Assembly: GCF_028532485.1 (NCBI RefSeq)
Contig: NZ_CP116942.1
Span: 124,001-188,000 of the forward strand
Direction: 5' to 3'
DNA from: Iamia majanohamensis
GTDB lineage: Bacteria; Actinomycetota; Acidimicrobiia; Acidimicrobiales; Iamiaceae
Length of the DNA: 64,000 nucleotides
The notes under the pieces were generated by a model, which did no database searches, had not been told where the DNA came from, and was given only the letters and a program-made list of their open reading frames with translations. The translations under genes and the position numbers were made by a program. Positions 1 to 8,467 of this stretch are shown piece after piece. Each line of letters opens with the position of its first letter. The first letter of the stretch is position 1.

Positions 1-1394
1 GCGGGGGCGGCGGCCGGGGCCCCGGCGAGGTGGGTGAGGGTGCGCCGCACGCCGAGGTCGGTGGCGGGGAAGGCGTCGGGGTCGCCCAGGGCCCGCAGGG
101 CGATGCACTCCGCGGTCCAGGGGCCGATGCCGTCGAGGGCGAGCAGGGCGGCGCGCGTGGCGTCGCGGTCCGCGCCGGTGTCGAGGTCGACCCGGCCGTC
201 GGCCACCGCCCCGGCCAGGCGGACCAGGGCCCGGCCCCGGCTGCGGACCATGGGCAGGGTGGCGGGGTCGACGGCGGCCACCGCCTCCGCGGTGGGGAAC
301 AGGTGGGTGAGGCCGCCGTCGGGGGCGGGCAGGGGCCGCCCGGTGGCGGCCACGAGGCGGCCGATCACGGTGGAGGCGCCGGCGACGGAGATCTGCTGGC
401 CGACGACCGAGCGCACCGCCACCTCGAAGCCGGCGACGGTGCCCGGCACCCGCAGGCCCGGTCGGGTGCGCACCAGGGGGCCGAGCAGGGCATCGGCCCC
501 CAGGTGGGCGTCGATGGCGACGGGATCGGCATCGAGGTCGAGCAGGCGGCGCAGGCGGGCCACCGCGGCGGTGAGGTCGCGCCCGTCGCCCAGGCGCAGG
601 GTGGCGGCGATGTGGTCGTCGGCCGGGACGAGGGTGGCGGTGGCCGGGGCGTGGGGGAGGTCGAGGGTGCGCCGGAACCCGGTCACCGTGCCCTCGGCGT
701 CCCGCTCGGCCTCGCCCACCCCGGCCACCGCGTGGTCGGCGAGGAAGCGGAGCAGGGCGTCGGCGTCGAGGGGGCGGCGGTGGGCCAGGCGGAGGCTGAG
801 GGTGCCCGGCGTCGGGGGCTGGGTCGGGCCCCGGCGGCCGGCGGCCCGGAGCCCGCCGGGGGTGCGGTCGTACACGGCCCGGACGGTGTCGTTGAACTGG
901 CGGATGCTGCCGAACCCGGCGGCGAAGGCGACATCGGCGAAGGAGAGGTCGGTGGTCTCGATGAGGGTGCGGGCGGTCTGGGCCCGCTGGGCCCGGGCCA
1001 GGTCGCGGGGCCCGGCGCCGAGCTCGGCCACGAGGAGGCGCTGGAGCTGGCGGGCCGAGTAGCCGAGACGGCAGGCCAGCCCGGCCACGCCCTCGCGGTC
1101 GACGACGCCGTCGGCGATGAGCCGCATGGCCCGGGCCACGACGTCCGCGCGGGCATCCCACTCCGGCGAGCCGGGGCTGGCGTCGGGCCGGCACCGCTTG
1201 CACGAGCGGAACCCGGCGCCCTGGGCCGCGGCCGGGGTGGGGAAGAAGCGGACGTTGGCCCGCTTGGGGGTGACGGCGGGGCAGCTGGGCCGGCAGTAGA
1301 TCCCGGTCGAGGTGACGCCGATGGTGAACCACCCGTCGAAGCGGGGGTCGCGGCTGCGCACCGCGGCGTAGCAGCGCTCGGGGTCCTCGATCAC
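1..1394 (-). CDS. Ada-type methyl-acceptor / AraC / AlkA DNA glycosylase fusion (partial at C-terminus)
   Basis: DNA alkylation damage sensor and repair enzyme. The N-terminal Ada zinc domain has Cys34, Cys38, Cys65 and Cys68, with the same spacing as Cys38/42/69/72 of E. coli Ada, so Cys34 is the likely methyl acceptor. An AraC-type helix-turn-helix follows (about residues 80-165), then an AlkA-like domain with the HhH-GPD signature (GIGPWTAE) and the catalytic Asp at about residue 446 (PATDLG). The gene runs off the left edge with only the last part missing. The GTG start is preceded by a -10-like GACACT seven bases upstream and no Shine-Dalgarno, so it may be leaderless. In the family, methylation of Ada switches on its own expression; here repair of methylphosphotriesters and 3-methyladenine are joined in one chain. 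Confidence 0.92.
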   Translation of the reverse strand, partial: MIEDPERCYAAVRSRDPRFDGWFTIGVTSTGIYCRPSCPAVTPKRANVRFFPTPAAAQGAGFRSCKRCRPDASPGSPEWDARADVVARAMRLIADGVVDREGVAGLACRLGYSARQLQRLLVAELGAGPRDLARAQRAQTARTLIETTDLSFADVAFAAGFGSIRQFNDTVRAVYDRTPGGLRAAGRRGPTQPPTPGTLSLRLAHRRPLDADALLRFLADHAVAGVGEAERDAEGTVTGFRRTLDLPHAPATATLVPADDHIAATLRLGDGRDLTAAVARLRRLLDLDADPVAIDAHLGADALLGPLVRTRPGLRVPGTVAGFEVAVRSVVGQQISVAGASTVIGRLVAATGRPLPAPDGGLTHLFPTAEAVAAVDPATLPMVRSRGRALVRLAGAVADGRVDLDTGADRDATRAALLALDGIGPWTAECIALRALGDPDAFPATDLGVRRTLTHLAGAPAAAP

Positions 1395-1483
1395 GGGGCC
1401 CAGTGTCGCCCCTCCGACGAGGGCTGGCTGGCGGGCATCGGACATGGGGGTGAGGCCCCGGTCCACGGGCACACTGCGATCCC

Positions 1484-1948
1484 ATGAGCCCCTCCATCGC
1501 CACCACCGACGAGGTCGACAGGGACGCCCTGCTCGACTTCGTCCGCCCTCGCCACCGCCACATCCTCACCACCACCCGGCGCGACGGCACCCCGCAGATG
1601 TCGCCGGTGAGCGCCGGGGTCGACCCCGACGGCCGCATCGTGGTCGCCACCTACCCCGAGCGGGCCAAGGTGGCCAACCTGCGCCGCCACCCGCAGGCCA
1701 GTGTGGTGGTGCTCTCCGACGAGTGGGACGGCCCGTGGGTGCAGGTCGACGGGCCGGCTGAGGTGCTCGACCTGCCCGAGGCCCTGGAGCCCCTCGTCGA
1801 GTACTTCCGGTCGATCGCCGGCGAGCACTCGGACTGGGACGAGTACCGGGAGGCCATGATCCGCCAGGGCAAGTGCCTGGTGCGGATCACCCCCGAGCGA
1901 TGGGGGCCGGTGGCCACCGGCGGCTTTCCGCCCCGCCTGGCGGACTGA
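1484..1948 (+). CDS. PPOX-class probable F420-dependent enzyme
   Basis: A 154-residue split-barrel flavin/F420-binding protein of the pyridoxamine 5'-phosphate oxidase superfamily. The N-terminal pattern (RHRHILTTTRRDGTPQMSPV) and the following strand VVATYPERAKVANLRR are typical of the actinobacterial TIGR03618-type proteins, which usually reduce small substrates with F420H2 or bind flavin/haem. The substrate cannot be told from sequence. The gene is divergent from the Ada/AlkA gene, about 90 bases away, and converges on the helicase gene. A CACACT hexamer lies eight bases before the ATG. Confidence 0.85.
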   Translation: MSPSIATTDEVDRDALLDFVRPRHRHILTTTRRDGTPQMSPVSAGVDPDGRIVVATYPERAKVANLRRHPQASVVVLSDEWDGPWVQVDGPAEVLDLPEALEPLVEYFRSIAGEHSDWDEYREAMIRQGKCLVRITPERWGPVATGGFPPRLAD

Positions 1949-1951
1949 GGC

Positions 1952-3922
1952 TCAGTAGCGCTCGCGGCGGGCGGTGACCTTGCGGCCCCGGAGGGTCGTG
2001 GACCGCAGCCCGTCGATCACCTCGTCGACGCGGTCGCTCGGCACCTCGACCAGCGAGAACCGGGCCTGGATGTCGATGCTGCCGATGTCGCGGCCCTTCA
2101 GGCTGGTCTCCCCCGCGATGGCGCCCACCAGGTCGCCCGGGCGGACCCGCTGCTCCCGGCCCGCGCTCACGAACAGGCGGGTCATGTCGGCCCCGGTGTG
2201 GGTGTTGCGCGCCGGCTTGCCCTTGGCCGGGCGCTCGGGGCGGCCCCGGTCCTGGCCGCCGCGGCCGCCCTTGTCGGGCCGGCCCTTGCTGCTGCGCTCG
2301 GTGCGGAGCTCGACGGTGGGGATGTCCTCGTCGTCGTCGCCGCCGGCGGCGACGGTGGCCTCGTGGGCCATCTTCACCGCGGCCAGGGCGATCTCCATGA
2401 GGTCCCACTCGTCGCTGAGCGACTCGACCACGGCCCGCATGGCGTCGTGGTCGTCGGCCACCAGGACCTCCTCCAGCGACTCCCGGGTGAGCTCCAGGCG
2501 GCGGTTGCGGAGGTCGGACACCGAGGGCACCTGCTCGACGGCGATGCTGCGCCCGCTCACCTTCTCGATCACCTTGAGCTGACGGTGCTCGCGGGGCCCG
2601 GCGAGGGTGATGGCCACGCCCTCCCGGCCGGCCCGGCCCACCCGGCCGGTGCGGTGCACGTAGGCCTCGGGGGCCGAGGGCACATCGAAGTTGACGACGT
2701 GGCTCAGGTGCTCGACGTCGAGGCCCCGGGCGGCCACGTCGGTGGCCACCAGCAGGTCGGCGGTGCCGGACCGCAGCCGGCCCATGACCCGGTCGCGCTG
2801 GACCTGGTCCATGCCGCCGTGGAGGGCCTCGGCCCGGTAGCCCCGGCCGTTCAGGGTCTCGGTGAGCTGGTCGACCTCGGCCCGGGTGCGGCAGAAGACG
2901 AGGGCGGCGGCGGGGGCCTCCACATCGAGGATGCGGCCCAGGGCGGTCGCCTTGTGGGGCCGGTTGACCAGGTAGGCGACGTGGCGGACCTTGGGGTCCT
3001 CGCCCTCGGGGGTGGGCTCCCGGCCCACCCGGATGCGGGCCGCGTCGGTGAGGTGGGCATCGGCGATGGCCACGATGCGCCGCGGCAGGGTGGCCGAGAA
3101 CAGCACCGTCTGGCGGTCCTCGGGGGCCCGGCCCAGGATCTCGTCGATGTCCTCAGCGAAGCCCATGTCGAGCATCTCGTCGGCCTCGTCGAGCACCACG
3201 GTCCGCACCGCGTCGAGGTCGAGCGAGCCCCGCCCGATGTGGTCGATGGCCCGGCCCGGCGTGGCCACCACCACGTCGACGCCGTGCTGCAGGGCGCGGA
3301 GCTGGCGGAAGATGGGCTGGCCGCCGTAGATGGGCAGGACCCGGGCGTCGAGGGGGCGGCCGTAGCGGTGGACCGCCTCGGACACCTGGATGGCCAGCTC
3401 GCGGGTGGGCACCAGCACCAGCGCGGTGGGGGCGGGGCCCCGGCTCCCGGGCTCGAGGTGCTCGAGGATGGGCAGGGCGAAGGCGGCCGTCTTGCCCGTG
3501 CCGGTGGCGGCCTGGCCCAGCAGGTCCCGGCCCGTGAGCATGGTGGGGATGGCCTCGCGCTGGATGGGCGTGGGCTCCTCGTAGCCGAGGCGGGTCAGGG
3601 CGTCGAGCAGCTCGGGGCGCAGGCCGAGGTCGGCGAAGGTCGGGCCCGCGTCGGCGGGGTCCGGCGGGGTGGCGGCGACCTCGTCGGGGGCCGGCTCCGC
3701 AGCCACCTCGGTGCGGCGGCGGTACTCGCCCTCCTCGTCGCGGGCCGGGCCGTCGACCCGACCCGGCCGGGGGTGGTCGGCATCGGGGGCGGGGACCTCG
3801 TCGTCGGCCGCGGCGTCGCCGGCGGGCTCGCCGGTGTGGGGGTCGATGGCGGTGACCCCGGCCAGGTCGATCGGGCCGGGCTCGTCGCCGTCGACGTCCT
3901 CCTCCTCGTCCTCGTCCTCCAC
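1952..3922 (-). CDS. DEAD-box ATP-dependent RNA helicase (DeaD/CsdA type)
   Basis: RNA-unwinding ATPase for ribosome assembly and/or RNA turnover. All helicase motifs are visible: Q motif (PTPIQREAIP), Walker A AATGTGKT, PTRELA, TPGR, VLDEADEMLDMGF, SAT and HRTGRVGRAG. The C-terminus carries a DbpA-like RNA-binding RRM (TRLFVSAGRE onward) after a Lys/Arg/Gly-rich linker. The N-terminus is an acidic low-complexity tail. Coordinates use the first conventional start, a GTG at 3922, but the frame stays open for 61 more codons. At its head GAGGAG is followed, five bases on, by an ATC codon at 4105-4103, so the real protein may be about 717 residues. See findings. Confidence 0.92.
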   Translation of the reverse strand: MEDEDEEEDVDGDEPGPIDLAGVTAIDPHTGEPAGDAAADDEVPAPDADHPRPGRVDGPARDEEGEYRRRTEVAAEPAPDEVAATPPDPADAGPTFADLGLRPELLDALTRLGYEEPTPIQREAIPTMLTGRDLLGQAATGTGKTAAFALPILEHLEPGSRGPAPTALVLVPTRELAIQVSEAVHRYGRPLDARVLPIYGGQPIFRQLRALQHGVDVVVATPGRAIDHIGRGSLDLDAVRTVVLDEADEMLDMGFAEDIDEILGRAPEDRQTVLFSATLPRRIVAIADAHLTDAARIRVGREPTPEGEDPKVRHVAYLVNRPHKATALGRILDVEAPAAALVFCRTRAEVDQLTETLNGRGYRAEALHGGMDQVQRDRVMGRLRSGTADLLVATDVAARGLDVEHLSHVVNFDVPSAPEAYVHRTGRVGRAGREGVAITLAGPREHRQLKVIEKVSGRSIAVEQVPSVSDLRNRRLELTRESLEEVLVADDHDAMRAVVESLSDEWDLMEIALAAVKMAHEATVAAGGDDDEDIPTVELRTERSSKGRPDKGGRGGQDRGRPERPAKGKPARNTHTGADMTRLFVSAGREQRVRPGDLVGAIAGETSLKGRDIGSIDIQARFSLVEVPSDRVDEVIDGLRSTTLRGRKVTARRERY

Positions 3923-4245
3923 GCCGTCGGCGTCGGCCTCGTCGAGGGAGTCGGCCGGGTGGACGGAGGGGTCGGCGTCGGCCTCCTCGGCGCGCGCTGC
4001 GAACGCGGTGGTGTCGTCGGCCTCCGCCTCGCGCTCGGCGTCGGGCGCGGGGACGTCGGCGGGGTCGTCCTCGGGGGACGGCGGGTGGGGGTCGTCGGTG
4101 GTGATGGGGGCTCCTCACGGGCGGCGGGCCGGGGTGGCGGCCGCCCGGTGCCGGTGGCGGGGAGGCAAGCCTACGGGCGTCCCGCCCCGGCGCCCAGGGT
4201 CGACGCCGCGGAACAGCCGGGCCGGTGCCCGGGTTGGACCCTCCG

Positions 4246-4974
4246 ATGAGCGATGCGACGACCCTGACCGTGGACGTGTGGTCCGACGTGGTGTGCCCCT
4301 GGTGCTTCATCGGGCTGGCCAACCTGGACCTGGCCATCGACGAGCTGGAGGGCCCCGAGCAGGTCGAGGTCGTCCTGCACTCGTTCCAGCTCGATCCGAA
4401 CGCCGTGACCCAGACGCCCGAGGAGCACACCGAGGCCCTGGCTCGGAAGTACCGCACCTCGGTGGGTCAGATCAAGGCGACCACCGCCCGCATCGTCAGC
4501 CTCGGCGCCGAGCGGGGCATCGACTTCCGCTTCGACCGGGCCGTCAGCGGCAACACCTTCGACGCCCACCGCCTCCTCCACCTGGCCCGGGAGCGTGACC
4601 TGCAGGTGGCCCTCAAGCACCGTCTGGGCCGGGCCTACTTCACCGACGGCGACCCCATCGGCGAGCACGACACGCTGCGCAAGGCCGCCGTCGACGTGGG
4701 CCTCGACCCCGCCGAGGTCGACGAGGTCCTGGCCGGCGACGCCCACGCCGACGCGGTGGCCGCCGACATCGCCGCAGCGCGCCAGATGGACGTCACCGGA
4801 GTGCCCTTCTTCGTGGTCGACGGCCGCCTGGGGCTGGGCGGCGCCCAGCCCCCCGAGGTGCTGGGCAAGGTGCTGGCCCGGGCCTGGGCCGACCGCACGG
4901 CCGCCGCCGAGCAGGCGGTCGGCGACGGGGCCGTCGACGGCGAGGCCTGCGGCCCCGACGGCTGCGACGTCTGA
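4246..4974 (+). CDS. DsbA-family oxidoreductase, FrnE-like
   Basis: Thioredoxin-fold protein of 242 residues with the redox motif CPWC close to the N-terminus (DVWSDVVCPWCFIG) and the large alpha-helical insertion typical of FrnE/HCCA isomerase-like DSBA proteins. The cis-Pro loop is visible as TGVPFFVVDG. There is no signal peptide, so it acts in the cytoplasm, as FrnE proteins do; FrnE homologues act as disulfide isomerases in oxidative stress. The C-terminus has two more Cys (ACGPDGCDV), as in many relatives. The ATG at 4246 fits the family start better than an in-frame upstream codon at 4225. Confidence 0.88.
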   Translation: MSDATTLTVDVWSDVVCPWCFIGLANLDLAIDELEGPEQVEVVLHSFQLDPNAVTQTPEEHTEALARKYRTSVGQIKATTARIVSLGAERGIDFRFDRAVSGNTFDAHRLLHLARERDLQVALKHRLGRAYFTDGDPIGEHDTLRKAAVDVGLDPAEVDEVLAGDAHADAVAADIAAARQMDVTGVPFFVVDGRLGLGGAQPPEVLGKVLARAWADRTAAAEQAVGDGAVDGEACGPDGCDV

Positions 4975-4976
4975 GC

Positions 4977-5090
4977 GTGCTGCTCGCACGGGTCAGCCTG
5001 GCCGAGGCCGCCCTGGTCGCGGTGGTGCTGGTGGTCGTGGTGGTCGCCGGCCTGATCGCCCTGCGGAGCCGCACCACCGGCGAGCGCTGA
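4977..5090 (+). CDS. Predicted small single-pass membrane protein
   Basis: Short frame of 37 codons starting GTG two bases after the FrnE-like stop. It encodes one strongly hydrophobic segment rich in Val and Leu (about residues 9-29) followed by a basic tail (RSRTTGER). There is no own ribosome binding site, so it would depend on coupling to the upstream gene. I recognise no family. It could be a chance frame in GC-rich DNA; the tight spacing and clean hydrophobic/basic organisation are the only support. Confidence 0.35.
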   Translation: MLLARVSLAEAALVAVVLVVVVVAGLIALRSRTTGER

Positions 5091-5163
5091 GCCCGGTCCC
5101 GAGCCCGGTGCGGCGGCGCGCTCACCAGGGTTGGCGCCGCTGGTGCGGTGGTAGGGCTGAGCC

Positions 5164-5868
5164 ATGACCGTCGCCCGACCACCCGTCGTCAGCCCGTCCG
5201 AGTGGGAGGCCGCGGTGGCCGACCTCCACCAGCGCGAGGAGGCCGTGGCCGCCGAGCTGCACGAGCTGGAGGCGGCCCGCAAGCGCCTGCCCATGGTCCC
5301 GGTCGACCCGAGCTACCGCTTCGAGGGCCCCGACGGCGAGGTGACCCTCCGCGACCTGTTCGACGGGCGCAGCCAGCTGGTGCTCTACCGCTTCTTCTTC
5401 GAGGAGGGCGTCGACGGCTGGCCCGACGCCGGCTGCGCCGGCTGCTCCTCGTGGGCCGACGGCGTCCCCCAGCTCGGGCTGCTGCACGCCCGCGACATCA
5501 CCTTCGCCATGGCCTCGCCTGCACCTCAGGCCAACCTGCAGGCCTACGCCGAGCGCATGGGCTGGACCGATGTGCCCTGGTACACCATCCGCTCCGAGAC
5601 CTTCACCACCGAGATGGGCGTGGACGAGTGGTTCGGGCTCAACGTGTTCCTGCGCGACGGCGATGACGTCTACCGCACCTACTTCCTCCAGCACGGCCCC
5701 ATGGTCCAGGCCATCGGCAGCGTGTGGAGCCTCGCCGCGCTCACCCCCTACGGCGGCCAGCTGGAGGGCGAGGACGTGCCCGAGGGCTGGCCCCAGGCCC
5801 CCATGTCGTTCTGGTACCGACGCCACGACGAGTTCGACGAGCCCCCGCCCTCGGCCCGCGACGCCTGA
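5164..5868 (+). CDS. DUF899 family thioredoxin-like protein
   Basis: A 234-residue DUF899 protein. This family has a thioredoxin-like fold of unknown substrate. Visible are the family landmarks YRFEGPDGEVTLRDLFDGR, LVLYRFFF, a CAGC pair in DAGCAGCSSWAD, and the C-terminal WYRRHDE. Residues 15-40 form a Glu/Ala-rich helix. The start is preceded by a -10-like TAGGGC six bases upstream. It lies in the same direction as the FrnE-like gene, so a shared thiol-stress role is possible but is inference only. Confidence 0.85.
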   Translation: MTVARPPVVSPSEWEAAVADLHQREEAVAAELHELEAARKRLPMVPVDPSYRFEGPDGEVTLRDLFDGRSQLVLYRFFFEEGVDGWPDAGCAGCSSWADGVPQLGLLHARDITFAMASPAPQANLQAYAERMGWTDVPWYTIRSETFTTEMGVDEWFGLNVFLRDGDDVYRTYFLQHGPMVQAIGSVWSLAALTPYGGQLEGEDVPEGWPQAPMSFWYRRHDEFDEPPPSARDA

Positions 5869-5911
5869 CCCAGGCGCCACCCGTCGGCGCGTCGCTGGTG
5901 CGCCCCCGTCC

Positions 5912-6271
5912 TCAGGGCGCCATCACGGCCCAGCCCCGGCGCTGGAGCTCGCCGGCCAGCACCTCGTCGGGCACGTCGCGCAGGCCCAGGGCCGCCTCGG
6001 CCGCCTTGCGCTCCTCGCGGGAGATGCGGTGGTCCTCGTCGAGGGTGCCGGGCGGGCCGCCGGGCCCGTCGGCCGCCGCCGCGTCCTCCAGCAGCCCGAT
6101 GAGGGCATCGGCCTCGTCTCGGGTGAACTTCCCACCCGCCTGGCGCTGGGTGAGCCCCAGCGGGCCCCGGGCGTCGCGGAGGTCGACGTGGCCGGCGTCG
6201 GTCACCAGCCGCAGGAGGTCGCGCATCTGCCGGGAGGTGGCGGGTGGTCCGCTCTGCTGTCCGAAGGCCAT
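5912..6271 (-). CDS. Hypothetical protein, 119 residues
   Basis: I do not recognise a family. The protein is mostly helical and charged; the centre (SRQMRDLLRLVTDAGHV and GGKFTRDEADALIGLLEDA) looks like two amphipathic helix pairs and the middle is Gly/Pro/Ala rich. There are no Cys and no membrane segment, so it is likely cytoplasmic. ATG at 6271; GAGGAT ends six bases upstream and can be read as a -10 or a weak Shine-Dalgarno. It is divergent from the NfeD-like gene across about 105 bases, so the two may share a promoter region. Confidence 0.6.
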   Translation of the reverse strand: MAFGQQSGPPATSRQMRDLLRLVTDAGHVDLRDARGPLGLTQRQAGGKFTRDEADALIGLLEDAAAADGPGGPPGTLDEDHRISREERKAAEAALGLRDVPDEVLAGELQRRGWAVMAP

Positions 6272-6376
6272 GGGTCGATCCTCCCAGGTCGGTGTGACAG
6301 CCCCGGGCGATGCCCCCGTGCCCCGGCGGGAACCCGACCCCGCCCGGCCGGGGCGACCGGTAGTGTCACGGTGGCG

Positions 6377-6886
6377 ATGAACGCGTTCCTGTGGGTGGGT
6401 CTGGGGTGCACGGCGGTGCTCCTCGTCGCGCTCGTGCTCGACGGCCTCGACGACGCCTTCGACGCCCTCGACCTCGGCCCCTCCTGGCTCTCGCTGCCGG
6501 TGCTGGCCGCCTTCGGCGGGGCCTTCGGCTGGGTCACCGGGGCCCTCGTCGGCGCCCTCGGCCCGGTGGCCGTCGTCATCGGGCTGGTCGCCGGGCTGGT
6601 CTTCGGGGCCGCGACCGTGCGCTTCAGCGCCTTCTTCTCCGACATGCCCACCGACCACACCGAGACCGAGGCCGACATGCTCGGCTCGCTCGGCCGGGTG
6701 GTCGAGGCGCCGCAGGCGGGCCGCTACGGCGCCGCCCTGCTGTCCCGGCCCTCGGGTCCGGTCAAGGTCGCCTGCACCTCGGAGGTGACCCTCGCGGTGG
6801 GCACCCCCGTGGTGGTGGTCGACGTGACCTCCTCGACCCTCGTCGCCGTCGAGCCCTTCGACGCCGACGCCGCCCTCGGGCCCTGA
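6377..6886 (+). CDS. NfeD-like membrane protein
   Basis: A 169-residue protein with about three N-terminal transmembrane segments (residues 4-20, 38-58, 62-82) followed by a soluble beta-barrel domain of NfeD/OB type (LGSLGRVVEAPQ through VVVVDVTSSTLVAVEP). NfeD proteins partner with flotillin or stomatin in membrane microdomains. Here a flotillin gene follows 34 bases downstream, the classic pairing. TAGTGT lies ten bases before the ATG, with no clear Shine-Dalgarno. Confidence 0.8.
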   Translation: MNAFLWVGLGCTAVLLVALVLDGLDDAFDALDLGPSWLSLPVLAAFGGAFGWVTGALVGALGPVAVVIGLVAGLVFGAATVRFSAFFSDMPTDHTETEADMLGSLGRVVEAPQAGRYGAALLSRPSGPVKVACTSEVTLAVGTPVVVVDVTSSTLVAVEPFDADAALGP

Positions 6887-6920
6887 CCCGACCTCCCCCA
6901 CCCCCACAGGAGCCGACCCC

Positions 6921-8396
6921 ATGTCCCCCGTCCTCATCGCCGCCGCCGGCCTCGCCGCGCTGGTGGTCTTCCTCATCGCCTTCGTCATCACGAGGGTCAA
7001 GGTCGCCGGGCCCAACGAGGCGTTCGTCATCACCGGCCGCAAGGGCAAGGCCGGCGCGGATGCCACCTCGGGCCAGAAGGTGGTGCTGGGCGCCAGCGTG
7101 TTCGTGGTGCCCTTCGTCCAGAAGCTGGGCGTCATCGGCCTCACCAGCCGCCAGATCGGCGTGAGCGTGCCCGCCGCCGTCTCGGCCAACGGCATCCGCT
7201 GCACCCTCGAGGGCGTGGCCGTGGTGAAGGTGGGCGGCACCGAGGAGCTCATCCGGGCCGCGGCCCAGCGGTTCCTCGGCCAGCAGACCGAGATCGACGT
7301 CTTCACCCGGGAGGTCCTGGCCGGCTCGCTGCGCGCCATCGTCGGTCGCCTCAGCGTGGAGGAGATCATCCGCGACCGGGCCGCCTTCGCTGGCGCCGTG
7401 GCCGAGGAGGCCGAGAACAGCCTGACCGGCCAGGGCCTGGTGCTCGACACCTTCCAGCTCCAGGACATCCAGGCCGAGGGCGACTACCTGCTCGACCTGG
7501 GCCGCCCCGAGGCCGCCCGGGCCGAGAAGGAGGCGGCCATCGCCGAGGCCGTGGCCCGCCGCGAGTCCGAGCAGGCCCGCATCCTCGCCGAGGAGGAGAT
7601 CGCGGTGGCCAACCGCGAGCTGGCGCTGAAGCAGGCCGAGATCAAGGCCCTCACCGACGCCGCCGCGGCCAACGCCGCCGCCTCCGGGCCCCTGGCCCAG
7701 GCGGCCAAGGACCAGGAGGTCATCCAGGCCCAGGAGCAGGTCGCCGCCCGCCGGGCCGACCTGAAGGAGCGCGAGCTCGACACCGAGGTGCGCAAGCCGG
7801 CCGACGCCGCCCGCTACGCCACCGAGCAGCAGGCCGCAGCGGACAAGGCCCGTGACATCGCCGACGCCGAGGCCGAGGCCGAGCAGGTCCGGCTGTCGGG
7901 TGCGGCCGAGCGGGAGCGCCGCACGGCGCTGGCCGAGGCCATCCGGGCCGAGGGCCAGGCCGAGGCCGACTCCATCGCCGCGCGCGGCGAGGCCGAGGCC
8001 GAGGCCATGGCCAAGAAGGCGGAGGCCTACGAGCACTACGGCGAGGCCGCCATCATCGACATCGTGGCCGACACCCTGCCCAAGGTGGTGGCCGAGGCGG
8101 CCTCGCCCATGGCGTCGATCGACCAGATGACGGTGATCTCCACCGACGGCGCCAGCCAGACCGTGAAGTCGGTGGCCTCGACGGTGGCCCAGGGCCAGGA
8201 GCTGGCCAAGACCATGCTCGGCGTCGACCTCGGCGCCCTCCTGCAGGGCTTCGTCGAGGCCCGCCAGGGCGGCGACGGCGCGGGTGGCGTCGACGACGGG
8301 TCCGACGGCGACGGGACCGGACCCGACGGCGACGGCGACGGCGACGGCCCCGGCGGTCCGCGACCCGCGCTCACCGAGAGCACCGGCACGACCTGA
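6921..8396 (+). CDS. Flotillin / SPFH-domain protein
   Basis: Membrane-microdomain scaffold of 491 residues. It has one N-terminal membrane segment (about residues 3-22), an SPFH/band-7 domain (about 25-200) and a long Ala/Glu-rich coiled coil (about 195-370) with many AEAEA repeats typical of flotillins. The C-terminus is an Asp/Gly-rich low-complexity tail (roughly the last 50 residues), unusual in length and probably disordered. A good Shine-Dalgarno (AGGAG) lies eight bases before the ATG. It is encoded with the NfeD-like protein and probably co-transcribed. Confidence 0.92.
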   Translation: MSPVLIAAAGLAALVVFLIAFVITRVKVAGPNEAFVITGRKGKAGADATSGQKVVLGASVFVVPFVQKLGVIGLTSRQIGVSVPAAVSANGIRCTLEGVAVVKVGGTEELIRAAAQRFLGQQTEIDVFTREVLAGSLRAIVGRLSVEEIIRDRAAFAGAVAEEAENSLTGQGLVLDTFQLQDIQAEGDYLLDLGRPEAARAEKEAAIAEAVARRESEQARILAEEEIAVANRELALKQAEIKALTDAAAANAAASGPLAQAAKDQEVIQAQEQVAARRADLKERELDTEVRKPADAARYATEQQAAADKARDIADAEAEAEQVRLSGAAERERRTALAEAIRAEGQAEADSIAARGEAEAEAMAKKAEAYEHYGEAAIIDIVADTLPKVVAEAASPMASIDQMTVISTDGASQTVKSVASTVAQGQELAKTMLGVDLGALLQGFVEARQGGDGAGGVDDGSDGDGTGPDGDGDGDGPGGPRPALTESTGTT

Positions 8397-8467
8397 CCGA
8401 CCGGCCCACCCGGCCCACCCGGCCCGCCGTCCCCGCGCCGGGCGGGGGCGGGTGGCAGGGTGGGCCG

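Noticed and set aside
2198-4249. Very long plus-strand open frame opposite the DEAD-box helicase
   Set aside because: Gly/Val/Ala-rich translation without family marks; it mirrors the GC-rich third-position pattern of the real gene. The same applies to long frames at 30-1487, 38866-41328 and 57006-58499.
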